Shown piece after piece: positions 45,375 to 53,703 of a stretch of DNA of 64,000 bases (position 1 is the stretch's first letter; the number at the start of each line of letters is the position of its first letter). The position numbers were made by a program, and so were the translations under genes. A model generated the notes under the pieces. The model was not told the DNA's origin and searched no databases. It saw only the letters and a list, made by a program, of their open reading frames with translations. Where the stretch lies: positions 434,001-498,000 of the forward strand of contig NZ_CP109496.1 in assembly GCF_036231355.1 (NCBI RefSeq), given 5' to 3'. The stretch comes from Streptomyces sp. NBC_01431. Its GTDB lineage: Bacteria; Actinomycetota; Actinomycetes; Streptomycetales; Streptomycetaceae.

Positions 45375-45519
45375 CGGAACTCGTACCGCTGCCGAGAAGT
45401 GCGGTGGCGCTGGGTCACGCGGGGGCCGACTTTACCGATCGCGAGGAGCGGCTGCCAGGGCACCTTCCGCCCCGCCACCCCCGGTCGTCCCGGTCTCCCC
45501 ATCGACTCCTCACCTTCTC

Positions 45520-45549
45520 TGACGTTCCGTCATATCTGACATGCCGTCA
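45520..45549. promoter_or_regulatory. Clustered inverted repeats, possible promoter/operator of the synthase operon
   Basis: TGACG-TTC-CGTCA (45520-45532) is a perfect 13-base inverted repeat. TGAC-ATGCC-GTCA follows at 45537-45549, so CCGTCA recurs 17 bases apart. The stretch is AT-richer than its surroundings. No regulator gene is adjacent to the operon in this window. Confidence 0.4.
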
Positions 45550-46019
45550 CATTGCAATCGTTGCGAGCCTTCGGAGGCGGGGGTGCCTGGGTCTGCTTCG
45601 AGGACGAGGCAGGTCAGGGCCTGCGGCCACCCAAGGGCAGAGCAACATCCCCGCCGGCCTCCGCCCCGCCGCGCGGATCAGGCCGCCCCACGGCCGATGC
45701 TTCGCACGGCTCAAAGCCTGGCGGATCTTCCGCCAGGCCCACACCAGCCCCAACCGACTCACGTCAACACGGACACGCAGGAGGGCTTTCCCGGTGGTTC
45801 CTCGCCGCCTCGTCTCGCGTTGCCGCCCTGCCGAACTCCGAAGTCGCGTAATGATCGTTCGTCCCCCGGTGGACAGCGCACCGTCAACCGGGCGGCATCC
45901 GAACGTCCCTCGACCAGCACAACACGCGATCCTGATCCGCTAGCGTGCGGACTCCACGCATCTGGAAACTTGGGCGACACCGCGCCCTTCCGGGTTCCTG
46001 CTCAGAGGAGGACGCACGA

Positions 46020-46397
46020 ATGGACAGCCTCACGAATGCTCTTGAGCAGGCGCTGGCGATCGGTGGGGCAGCAGGCGTGGCCATCGTCGATTTCCGGCAG
46101 CGCAGGGTCCTGGGCTCGCTCGACCGCGGCAGCGGCCTGGACATGGACAAAGTCGCCTACGGCGACAGCGACGTCATGCGCGCCAAGCTCTACACCCTGG
46201 AACTTCTCGGCTACACCCCCGACAGCGTCGAAGACATCCTCATCACACTCGACACCGAACTCCACATGATCCGCCCCCTGCCACGCCTGCGCGAAGGCGG
46301 CATCTTCATCTACCTCGTCCTTCAGCGCCACCACGCGCAGCCCCTCGACGAAATCCGCCAGCAACTGCGCGCCCTGGAACCCCTCCTGGAGCTGTAA
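46020..46397 (+). CDS. Small Roadblock/LC7-like hypothetical protein
   Basis: 125 aa from ATG 46020, with GAGGAGG upstream. Alternating helices and strands: SLTNALEQALAIGGAAGVAI, VDFRQRRVLGSL, MRAKLYTLELLGYTPDSVED, ILITLDTELHMIRPLP, GIFIYLVLQRHHAQPLDEIR, ELRALEPLLEL-like end. This resembles the Roadblock/LC7 fold, which in Streptomyces often works with small GTPases or acts as a dimeric scaffold. No GTPase partner is nearby. Family assignment tentative. Confidence 0.65.
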   Translation: MDSLTNALEQALAIGGAAGVAIVDFRQRRVLGSLDRGSGLDMDKVAYGDSDVMRAKLYTLELLGYTPDSVEDILITLDTELHMIRPLPRLREGGIFIYLVLQRHHAQPLDEIRQQLRALEPLLEL

Positions 46398-46503
46398 AGC
46401 ACGAGACAGGTGGTATGCCCTGCCCACGTGCAAAGCATCAACCACTGCCGAGCCGTGGGCGCGGGAGCGGCCCGTGACTGCGTGCGCGTCCAGGTGGGGA
46501 GCG

Positions 46504-46695
46504 ATGGTCCAGCCCATCCCCGCGGCCGCGGGCGAGGTCGTCAGAGCCGGACGTCGCACAGTCCCCAGGGCTCACGCGGAGGAGATCGCGGTCCAGCGCG
46601 AGGCGGCGGCGACAGTCGTGAAACTGGGGGTGTGGATCTCCGACACCATGTCGAGGCGCGACAAACTCCCCCAGGAACAGCGCGCGGCAATGAAG
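46504..46695 (+). pseudogene. Possible helicase-associated domain fragment
   Basis: VVKLGVWISDTMSRRDKLPQ, then EQRAAM, resembles the helicase-associated (HA) repeat found at the C-terminus of some actinobacterial helicases (LGVWLSNTRSRRDKLT-type). The rest of such a protein is absent, and the frame degenerates into the acyltransferase antisense. Judged a remnant; weak evidence. Confidence 0.3.
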
Positions 46696-46737
46696 AGTGC
46701 TGGGCATGGAATCGGCGTAGCAGGGGTCGTCACCAGA

Positions 46738-48045
46738 TCACCGGTGGACGCCATGGCCGTGGGCGTAGGCACCGTCTACCTGATTGCAGCAGTGTGCCGA
46801 AGGCTCATTCCCGGCCTCGGGTGCCGATGGCGCGTCAGTGTCGGGTGCTGGTGTGTGCGGGTTGTCGGGAGCGAGCGGTGTGGGCCGGGCTTGCTCGGCG
46901 GGGGCGGGGTTGAGGGCGGTGGTGAGGTGGTGGCGTAGGAGGCGGCCGAGTTTGCGGTCGATCAGGCGGTTCAGGGTGGCGGCCAGGAGGACGGAGAAGA
47001 GGAGCCCGAGGGCGATGGAGGGGAGCAGACCAAGGCCGGGAGTGGTCTTGAGGATGCCGCGGGTGACGGGTATGCCCAGGCTTTGGTGGACGAGGTAGAA
47101 GGGGTAGGTCAGGGCGCCCGCGTAGATGAGAGTTCGCCACTGGAGGTGGCGCAGTGGGCCCCAGCCGGTCAGGGCGAGCAGGAGGAGGAAGCCGGTGAGG
47201 ACGGCTGCGCTGATGGCCCAGTTGGAGGTGGCATGTGTGGCGACGCGGTCGTTGAGGACGGTCAGGGTGTAGCACCAGGCGAAGCCAGCCAGGAGCCACA
47301 GGAGCAGGTTGGGTCCGAAGCGGTGCATCAGGTAGAGCGCGAGTCCGGTGACGAAGAGTCCTGCGTACTGGCTGAGCAGGAGCTCGTCCAGGACGGTGGA
47401 GTGCAGTTCGCGGCCCATGGATGCCAGGACGAGCCAGAGGAACCCGAAGGCTATGGCGCGCCGGTAGGTCAGGCCGATCAGCAGCAAGGCGCCCATCAGG
47501 AGGTAGAAGCGGGCTTCCACCCAGAGCGTCCAGGCGACGCCGGCGGTGAAGTCCAGGCCGAGCGGGCTGGGAATCATGGTCAGGTTGCCGAGAGTTGTGC
47601 GCAGGTCCGTGGGCGCTCCTGATCGTTGTCCGGCAAGGACGGTGATGGCACCCGTGACGACGATGATCAGGACGACGGCCCAGTACAGCGGGAAGAGCCG
47701 GGAGATGCGGGAGACGGCGAACTGCGCCGGGGTGCGGCCCCAGCAGCTCATGCAGATGACGAAGCCGCTGATCAGGAAGAACGCCTCGACGCCGAGCCAG
47801 CCGTAGCCGCTGACCGCGTGGAGGAGGGGTGCTGCCCGCGGCAGGTCGTAGGCCTCGCCCCAAAAGTGCGGGGTCGGGGTGCCGAGGTAGTGGTAGGCCG
47901 CCACGGCTGCTGCTGCGAGCAGCCGCAGCCCGTCGACTCCGGCCAGGCGGCCGCCCCCGGCCGACGCACGAGATGTTCGCTGCCTGACGGCCTGGGCCGG
48001 CCGGCGCAGGCCGCGGGCCACTTCGCTAACTACGGACACGGGCAT
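46738..48045 (-). CDS. Acyltransferase family 3 (OafA/YrhL-type) membrane protein
   Basis: 435 aa from ATG 48045, with AGGAG 6 bases upstream; the frame further left is shadow. About 10 predicted helices. Catalytic-type motifs are VDGLRLLAAAAVAAYHYLG (His in the first helix region), GYGWLGVEAFFLISGFVICM near residue 90, and RISRLFPLYWAVVL. Cytoplasmic C-terminal tail is Pro/Ala/Asp-rich. The family O-acylates sugars, lipids or antibiotics using acyl-CoA at the membrane. It is divergent from the GntR-ABC operon; a link to the glycolipid-like cluster 1 kb away is possible but unproven. Confidence 0.9.
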   Translation of the reverse strand: MPVSVVSEVARGLRRPAQAVRQRTSRASAGGGRLAGVDGLRLLAAAAVAAYHYLGTPTPHFWGEAYDLPRAAPLLHAVSGYGWLGVEAFFLISGFVICMSCWGRTPAQFAVSRISRLFPLYWAVVLIIVVTGAITVLAGQRSGAPTDLRTTLGNLTMIPSPLGLDFTAGVAWTLWVEARFYLLMGALLLIGLTYRRAIAFGFLWLVLASMGRELHSTVLDELLLSQYAGLFVTGLALYLMHRFGPNLLLWLLAGFAWCYTLTVLNDRVATHATSNWAISAAVLTGFLLLLALTGWGPLRHLQWRTLIYAGALTYPFYLVHQSLGIPVTRGILKTTPGLGLLPSIALGLLFSVLLAATLNRLIDRKLGRLLRHHLTTALNPAPAEQARPTPLAPDNPHTPAPDTDAPSAPEAGNEPSAHCCNQVDGAYAHGHGVHR

Positions 48046-48394
48046 GGAAACTCCTGTGGCAGGGCGGCCGACCGAAGCGGGCTGCCGGTAAGGGAAAGGG
48101 AGGGGCACGCCGCCTGACCGCCGGGCGGCGGGGCCGGTATGCAGTACGCGTGGCGCCCGTGTCAGCGGCCGGGACGGTTCCGCCTGCCGCCGGCGGGCGC
48201 GCGAGCCACCATGCGGGTGGCCCAAGCCCGGCAGGAAGGGCCTGGACTGCCAGCCGGACAGCAGGCCGCGCAGGCCCGTGAGCAGCATGATTCGCCGGGC
48301 CGCTGCTACGTAGGTCAGCGCGACAGCGACGACCAGAGCCGCTCGGGTGGTGCTCCGGATTTTGACATCGCTGCCGTACCTCCATCATGCTTGT

Positions 48395-48408
48395 ATTAAT
48401 TCATTAAT
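48395..48408. promoter_or_regulatory. ATTAAT-TC-ATTAAT palindrome upstream of gntR
   Basis: Perfect inverted repeat, very AT-rich for this genome, 25-38 bases before the GntR start. A TTGACA-like -35 is at 48362-48367. YtrA-subfamily GntR repressors commonly bind such AT-rich palindromes upstream of their own ABC-transporter operon. Confidence 0.6.
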
Positions 48409-48432
48409 GGAAGCACACAGGAATCGTGGAAG

Positions 48433-48870
48433 GTGACCGTGGTCGAGTACCGGATCGACCGTGGCAGCGGCGTCCCGGCCTACGTGCAGATCATCGAGCA
48501 GACCGAACGGGGACTTCGGATGGGCACGTTGAAGGTCGGGGACAAATTGCCCACGGCCAGGGAGGTGGTGGCCGCGACCGCCATCAACCCCAACACCGTG
48601 CTCCGGGCCTACCGCGACATGGAGCAGTCCGGCCTGGTCGAACTGCGCCGCGGGCTGGGGACTTTCGTTACGCGGTCGCTGGCGCGGCCCGGCTCAGAGG
48701 ACGACTCACCCCTGCGGGCGGAACTCACAGACTGGACAGCACGCGCGCGGGCGGCGGGATTAGAACGGGCCGACATCCTCGCCCTGGTCACAGCGGCTCT
48801 GGACATCCACGACAACGAGCAACACAGCCGCACCCCGCGCGACCGGGGGCGGAAAGAGGAGGACGCATGA
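48433..48870 (+). CDS. GntR family regulator (YtrA subfamily)
   Basis: About 145 aa from GTG 48433; the in-frame GTG 48439 has GAAGG at a better distance. Short protein with only the winged HTH: PAYVQIIEQTERGLRMGTLK, LPTAREVVAATAINPNTVLR, DMEQSGLVELRRGLGTFVTR, plus a 45-residue helical dimerisation tail (ELTDWTARARAAGLERADIL). This is the YtrA type, which regulates ABC transporters. It is the first gene of a three-gene operon; its stop overlaps the ATPase start (ATGA). Confidence 0.92.
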   Translation: MTVVEYRIDRGSGVPAYVQIIEQTERGLRMGTLKVGDKLPTAREVVAATAINPNTVLRAYRDMEQSGLVELRRGLGTFVTRSLARPGSEDDSPLRAELTDWTARARAAGLERADILALVTAALDIHDNEQHSRTPRDRGRKEEDA

Positions 48871-49778
48871 CCGGGCCTGACGCGACGCCCGCGCTGCGCG
48901 CTACGGGACTCGGATTCCGATACCGGGCACGGGGCGGCTGGACCCTGCGGGACTGCGAGTTCACCGTGCCCAGGAGCCGCATCACCGCCCTCGTCGGACG
49001 CAACGGCGCCGGCAAGAGCACCCTGCTGCACCTGGCCGGCGGCCTGCTGCGCCCCCGCGCCGGGGAGATACGCGTGCTGGACGCGGCACCTGGTACGTCC
49101 GAAGCCCGCACCCGCATCGCCCTGCTCACCCAGGGCAAGCCGCTCTACCCCCGTTTTACCGTGGCGGACACCCTGCGGATGGGCGAGAAGCTGAACGCCT
49201 CTTGGGACCAGACTGCCGCCGAGCAGACCGTCCGCGAGGGCGGGATCCCGCTCCCCGCCCGCGTAGGCGAGCTCTCCCCCGGGCAGCGCACCCGCGTCGC
49301 ACTCGCGCTGGCACTGGGCAAGCGGCCCGAACTGCTGCTGCTCGACGAGCCGATGGCCGACCTCGACCCCGTGGCTCGAGGCGAGATCATGGCGGCGCTG
49401 ATGGCTGAGGCCGCCGAGCACGGCACCAGCATTGTGCTGTCCTCGCACGTCCTGCCCGAACTGGAGCAGACCTGCGACTGGGTGCTGCTGCTGCGGAACG
49501 GACGCATCGAGTTGAGCGAGGACGCCGACACACTGCGCGACAACCACGCCGTGCTGACCGGCCACATCGACCAGTCCGGCACCCTGGCCGCATCGCACAC
49601 CGTGATACACCGCCGGGTCAGTGGCAGACAGATGACCACCCTGGTGCAACAGCGCGGACCGCTGCGCGGCGACTGGCACGTCGAGCGGCCCAGCCTGGAG
49701 GACATCCTGATCAGCCACCTCCAAGCCGGTGGCACGATGGACGCCGTCACCGCCCACCGGACGGGGGCGACGGCGTGA
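48867..49778 (+). CDS. ABC transporter ATP-binding protein
   Basis: 303 aa. Walker A VGRNGAGKSTLLHLAGG near residue 45, Q-loop LLTQGKPLYPRF near 92, signature ELSPGQRTRVALALAL near 135, Walker B ELLLLDEPMADLDP near 155 and H-loop VLSSHVLPELEQ near 192. The C-terminal extension (HTVIHRRVSGRQMTTLVQQR, EDILISHL) is typical of exporters of the CcmA/YtrB type. It overlaps both neighbours by 4 bases and powers the permease at 49775. Confidence 0.94.
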   Translation: MTGPDATPALRATGLGFRYRARGGWTLRDCEFTVPRSRITALVGRNGAGKSTLLHLAGGLLRPRAGEIRVLDAAPGTSEARTRIALLTQGKPLYPRFTVADTLRMGEKLNASWDQTAAEQTVREGGIPLPARVGELSPGQRTRVALALALGKRPELLLLDEPMADLDPVARGEIMAALMAEAAEHGTSIVLSSHVLPELEQTCDWVLLLRNGRIELSEDADTLRDNHAVLTGHIDQSGTLAASHTVIHRRVSGRQMTTLVQQRGPLRGDWHVERPSLEDILISHLQAGGTMDAVTAHRTGATA

Positions 49779-50731
49779 AGGGCTCCCTCTGGCTCGCGTG
49801 GCGCCAGCAGCGCGTACTGATCGGCATCGGTGCGCTCCTCCTGACCGCCGCCGTGGCAATCGCGGCGTACTCCCACTCGGGCATGCTGGACGACCTGCGA
49901 AGTGGGCTGTTCGCCCACTGCGCCCCTGGACCGCTGCAATGCACTCGACCCGAAACCGGCCTGCCCCTGCTACTGGGCATCGAGCCGCTGAAGTACCTCG
50001 GAGTGCTGAACATCGCCCTGCCCGTCTTGATCGGCGTCTTCTGGGGCGCCCCGCTGCTGGGCCGCGACCGCGAACTCGGTACGTACCGCATGGTCCTGGC
50101 CCAAGGCGTGAGCCGCACCCAGTGGTTCGCGACGCGATTCGCCCTCGCCGCCACGACGACGGTAGCCCTCTCCGGGCTGCTCGCGGCAGTGTTCGCGTGG
50201 TGGTGGCGACCGGCCGCCAACCGGAGCTACGGCCTTTTCTGGTACGAGAACACGGCCCTGAGCGGCTCGGGCCCACGCGTCATGGCGGCCGCCCTGTTCG
50301 GCCTGGCGGCAGGCACACTGCTGGGTCTGCTGGTCCGCCGGGTCCTGGCCGCGATGGGCCTGTCCCTCCTGGTGACCGGGGCCGTGACGCTCCTGCTGGA
50401 GTGGACGCACAGGACACGCCTGCTCGTCCCCCCGCACACCTACACCAGCCCCGGCAGCATCCCCAAGCCGGCCATGGGTGAGAAGTGGTCGACCGGACAC
50501 TACGGCCTGATCACAGCCTCCGGACGTCACGAGGACGTGATGAACTGCCCCTTCCCGTCGGGCGCCCAACTCAGCGAGTGCATGGCTCGGCACGGTTACG
50601 TCGCCCGTTTCTACGAAGCCAACCCGGCAGGCGACTACTGGGCCTTCCAGTGGACCGACACCGTCGTCCTCGGCGGCCTCGCCTTCCTGCTGACGGCTGT
50701 CACCATGCTGCTCCTGCGCCGCCGCGTCTGA
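49775..50731 (+). CDS. ABC transporter permease (YtrC/ABC-2-like)
   Basis: 318 aa, GTG overlapping the ATPase stop. Six predicted helices: GIGALLLTAAVAIAAYS, YLGVLNIALPVLIGVFWGA, TTTVALSGLLAAVFAWWW, AAALFGLAAGTLLGLLV, AMGLSLLVTGAVTLLL and a final VLGGLAFLLTAVTMLLL. Between helices 5 and 6 lies a large extracytoplasmic loop with two Cys (MNCPFP, SECMARHGY). GRDRELGTYRMVLAQGVSRTQW is the coupling segment common to these permeases. Likely exports an antimicrobial or handles membrane stress under GntR control. Confidence 0.88.
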   Translation: MKGSLWLAWRQQRVLIGIGALLLTAAVAIAAYSHSGMLDDLRSGLFAHCAPGPLQCTRPETGLPLLLGIEPLKYLGVLNIALPVLIGVFWGAPLLGRDRELGTYRMVLAQGVSRTQWFATRFALAATTTVALSGLLAAVFAWWWRPAANRSYGLFWYENTALSGSGPRVMAAALFGLAAGTLLGLLVRRVLAAMGLSLLVTGAVTLLLEWTHRTRLLVPPHTYTSPGSIPKPAMGEKWSTGHYGLITASGRHEDVMNCPFPSGAQLSECMARHGYVARFYEANPAGDYWAFQWTDTVVLGGLAFLLTAVTMLLLRRRV

Positions 50732-51039
50732 GCGAGCCGCGGCCACGTCACCCGTCAACCCGTTGTGTCTGTCATCGTCCGTTGAGGGCTCTGGTCCAGT
50801 GACAGTACGCCCGATCACGCGGCTGCGGTTGGGCACACGAAGGTGGGCGGCGGAGGGGTGACCGCCGAGCCGGGCGAGCTCGTAGTCAGCTCCCCCCCAG
50901 GCCGACCCGGCCCTTCAAGAGGCCGCCCGGATCGCCTCACCCGTGGTGGATGACTCCGAACTCGAATGACGAATGCAGTAACAGGTCAGCGACGTCGGGG
51001 GCGCCCCGGAGATCGCGACGTGCGGCGCGGCGCGTGGGC
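50732..51039. other. Intergenic stretch, no gene seen
   Basis: Gap between the permease stop and the phenolic acid decarboxylase stop. No hairpin with convincing stem length and no ORF with protein-like sequence was found. Confidence 0.4.
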
Positions 51040-51578
51040 TCAGTTGGTGCGGTTGGACCAGCCCTGCGGAAGGTCTCCCGGGGCGATGGAGATGAGGGTG
51101 TCGTCGTCGGCGCCGACGTGCTCGAAGAGGGTGATCTTCGCGAACTCGGGGACCACATATATCGGGTAGGTCGGGCCCTGGTCGCGGTACTTGCGCATCT
51201 CGTCCAGGTGGTCGTTCTGGTAGCAGCGGTGCGCTCGCCGTCCTCCTCGACCCAGTGCGGGAAGAAGATCACGCCGTGCAGGCGCCGCTTGGCGGGCATC
51301 ACATTGACGGCGACCGAGGTGCCGGTGGGCTCATTCCAGGCGATCTTGTAGCTGTCGTCGTCCAGCTGGACGAGGTCGACCTGCTGGTCCTTGACCCAGC
51401 GGCCGCCGACCATGCCGCTGTGGATGCGGTAGTCGATGGTGGTGGCGTTCTTCACGTACATCTCGTACTGCCAGCCGTTGGCGTACGTGTAGATGAAGCG
51501 GTGGCCGACGATCCCGGACAGGTCCTGCGGCGGGACGGGGTTCTGGACGGTGGTCTCGTGTGCTCCGTTGCTGGTCAT
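51040..51578 (-). pseudogene. Phenolic acid decarboxylase with a single-base frameshift
   Basis: From ATG 51578 (GGAGGAG upstream) the frame reads [60 protein letters not shown] and [17 protein letters not shown]. It then continues only in another frame as [40 protein letters not shown] and ends GWSNRTN at 51040. One base is missing near 51227. Catalytic Tyr pair (YTY), Arg and Glu (WNEPTG) of the PAD family lie before the break. The enzyme decarboxylates ferulic and coumaric acids. Loss or sequencing error are both possible; the regulator and operator next door are intact. Confidence 0.85.
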
Positions 51579-51618
51579 GTGTCTCCTCCTCGTGATGCTG
51601 TCGCAGTGGCGACACATT

Positions 51619-51651
51619 CATTTTGTCACAAAATTGTTTTGTGACAAAATG
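51619..51651. promoter_or_regulatory. Perfect 33-base operator palindrome
   Basis: CATTTTGTCACAAAA (51619-51633) is the exact reverse complement of TTTTGTGACAAAATG (51637-51651), with TTG between. Each arm also contains TTTTGT-ACAAAA symmetry. It lies between the divergent decarboxylase and MarR genes, a classic place for MarR/PadR-type control by phenolic acids. Confidence 0.85.
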
Positions 51652-51673
51652 AGATCTCGGGCACAATGGAGCC

Positions 51674-52111
51674 ATGGACACCGCGACCGAGTTCGGCCAA
51701 CTGCTAGGCCCGCTACGCCGGGCCGTACTGCGCACACGCCGCTCCGACGACCTTCCCGACCTCCCCGAGGCCCAGATCGAGCTGCTGCGGGCCCTCTGCG
51801 GGACCGGTCCGCTCACCCCGCGCGAGGCCGCCGCCCGGCTGCGGGTCGCACCGTCCACCGTCAGCAACCTGGTCCGCGCGATGACCGCCTCAGGCCTCAT
51901 CGAACGCACACCCTCGTCAACAGACCTGCGCACCGTCCACCTCGCGGCCTCCCCCAGGGCCGTCGACCTGCTGGACCGCTACGACCGCGTGAGCACCAGA
52001 GCACTGCAGGGCGCACTGGACCAACTCACCCCACAGAGCCGAGAAGCCATCGACCGCGCCCTGCCCGCACTCGCCGAGTTGCTCGCCACACTGGAGGACG
52101 GACACGGCTGA
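51674..52111 (+). CDS. MarR family regulator of phenolic acid response
   Basis: 145 aa. Winged HTH: QIELLRALCGTGPLTPREAA, RLRVAPSTVSNLVRAMTASG, LIERTPSSTDLRTVHLAASP (wing), then the dimerisation helices (REAIDRALPALAELLATLED). It starts 22 bases after the large palindrome and is divergent from the phenolic acid decarboxylase. The pairing strongly suggests repression relieved by hydroxycinnamates (inference from context). Confidence 0.9.
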   Translation: MDTATEFGQLLGPLRRAVLRTRRSDDLPDLPEAQIELLRALCGTGPLTPREAAARLRVAPSTVSNLVRAMTASGLIERTPSSTDLRTVHLAASPRAVDLLDRYDRVSTRALQGALDQLTPQSREAIDRALPALAELLATLEDGHG

Positions 52112-52387
52112 ACGCCGTTGTGCCGTTGCGCAGTCCGAGAGCAACTCGACAACGTAGGACGCCGAGTTCAGGTCGACGCCGGGCAGATCGCGCCCCCTGA
52201 CCGGTACCGGCTGTGCGGTCACTCCTGCTTGGTGGAATCGACACTGACGGCGGATTGCCGTGACTCACGGTCAACGGCCAGACACTGACGGGCTGGATCG
52301 CCGTCGAGTTGGATCGCTGGCGACTTGGATGGCCGGTGCCGTCCGGGAACCTGCCCTCCAGCGGCCCCCACGCCTGGGGTACAGCAC

Positions 52388-53590
52388 TCAAGCCGACGCC
52401 AGGGTGCCGTCGAGCCAGTCGAAGGTGACTTGGTGGAAGCGGGACATGGCACCCATGTGGCAGTGCTCCCCCGCGCCCTCGGACTCGCGGAGGGTGACCA
52501 GAGTGTGCGGGCAGGTCAGGGCGGCCTGGACGCGCTGGGGCTGGCCGCGGAAGAACTGGTCGTCCTCGGCGTCCAGGATGAGGGTGGGGCAGTCGATGAG
52601 CTGGGCGACGCCGTCGAGGGTGTAGTCGGCGGTCCGGCGGATGTAGTCCGCGACCGAGGCGGCGCCGAACGCCCACACGCCATTGCGCAGGGCCCAGCGG
52701 AGTTGGGTGCTGGCCTTCATGAGCAGGCCCACGACGGGGTTGGCGAGGTCGTCCCGTCCGGTCTCGACCCACTCCCGCAGGAACGGCGGCATGGCCTGGG
52801 TGTGCGCGTCGTAGTAGTTGTAGAGGCCGTCGTCCAGGATCAGGGCGGCCAGGCGGTGTTCGTGGGCGGCGGCTCGGGCGGTGAGGTAGCCGCCGAGGCT
52901 GTACCCCAGGAGAGCGAGCCGATCGGGAGCGATCTCGGGGCGGGTCAGCGCGTAGTCGACGACGGGGGTGACGACGGCTTCCCAGTCCGGGCGGAAGACC
53001 AGTTGCTGCTCGCGCAGCACAGCTCCCTGGCCGGGCCCGTCGTAGGCGAGCACGTTGTATCCACGGCGCAGCGCGGCTGCGGCGACGGCGAAGTAGGCCT
53101 CCTCCAAGGTGGAGTCGAAGCCACTGGTGAAGATGAGGGTGGGGCGGGGAGCGCCGGAGTCGTCTACGAGGAAGAGGTAGCCGGGCAGGCTGGTGTCCTC
53201 GTAGGGAATGCGCACGGCCTCGACGGGGGTGTCCATCAGGGCAGCGGCGGCCGCGAAGGTCTCGCGGGAGAGCGTGGACAGGAGCTTGGCCTCGGGGTCG
53301 TTGGCAGGGTCGTCGCGACGGTAGAACTCGGCGGTGCGGTAGTAGTTCGAGGCGCGCAGCAGAGCCTCGCGGGCGCTGACCCGGTGCCCGTCCGCCTGGG
53401 CGCGGGTGGCGATGGCGTGGACGCGCTGCGCGGTGCTCTTCCACTCGCGTAGCCACGCCTCTTCGTCTCCCTCGCTGATGTTGCGGACGGTGGCGATGAC
53501 CTCGCCCAGGTCGGCGCCGCCGTCGTTGGCGAATCCGGCCGCGCGCAAAGTCTCGAAGGAGAACGACTCGTCCTCGAACAGGAATCGCAT
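52388..53590 (-). CDS. Alpha/beta hydrolase (FrsA/DUF1100-like, helical N-terminal cap)
   Basis: 400 aa from ATG 53590 (MRFLFEDESFSFETLR). Residues 1-130 form a helical cap (LREWKSTAQRVHAIATRAQA, ASNYYRTAEFYRRDD). The hydrolase core has the oxyanion segment IFTSGFDST near residue 160, the nucleophile LALLGYSLGGYLTARA near 237, acid DAEDDQFF near 340 and His GEHCHMGAM near 378. This arrangement is like 2,6-dihydroxypseudooxynicotine hydrolase and tropine-type C-C or ester hydrolases. It is divergent from a TetR gene across a perfect palindrome. Confidence 0.87.
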   Translation of the reverse strand: MRFLFEDESFSFETLRAAGFANDGGADLGEVIATVRNISEGDEEAWLREWKSTAQRVHAIATRAQADGHRVSAREALLRASNYYRTAEFYRRDDPANDPEAKLLSTLSRETFAAAAALMDTPVEAVRIPYEDTSLPGYLFLVDDSGAPRPTLIFTSGFDSTLEEAYFAVAAAALRRGYNVLAYDGPGQGAVLREQQLVFRPDWEAVVTPVVDYALTRPEIAPDRLALLGYSLGGYLTARAAAHEHRLAALILDDGLYNYYDAHTQAMPPFLREWVETGRDDLANPVVGLLMKASTQLRWALRNGVWAFGAASVADYIRRTADYTLDGVAQLIDCPTLILDAEDDQFFRGQPQRVQAALTCPHTLVTLRESEGAGEHCHMGAMSRFHQVTFDWLDGTLASA

Positions 53591-53610
53591 GGTGAGCCCC
53601 AATCGAATTG

Positions 53611-53635
53611 TCGAGACGGATACGTTCCGTCTCGA
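53611..53635. promoter_or_regulatory. Perfect TetR-type operator, TCGAGACGGA-TACGT-TCCGTCTCGA
   Basis: 10-base arms with a 5-base spacer, 20 bases from the hydrolase start and 69 bases before the TetR start. A weaker relative, AGACGCAACCGTTCCGCCT, is at about 53669-53687, so two sites may be bound. Confidence 0.8.
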
Positions 53636-53703
53636 CTACTGCCAAGACTCTAGGCCTCACCTAGCCGAGACGCAACCGTTCCGCCTGGTGGTAAATTCGG
53701 GGC

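Larger units (their letters stand above)
45104..46019. other. Long leader/intergenic region upstream of the synthase operon
   Basis: About 915 bases between the divergent synthase operon and the gene at 46020. It holds a tandem repeat (45243-45374), inverted repeats near 45520-45549, and no convincing gene. A rightward frame from 45224 encodes only the repeats and an Arg/Pro-rich tail. Confidence 0.55.

Noticed and set aside
45224..45943. A 239-codon rightward frame through the tandem repeat as a repeat protein gene
   Set aside because: No ribosome binding site, and after the repeats it turns into Arg/Pro-rich sequence without protein character; kept only as a possibility in the repeat finding.
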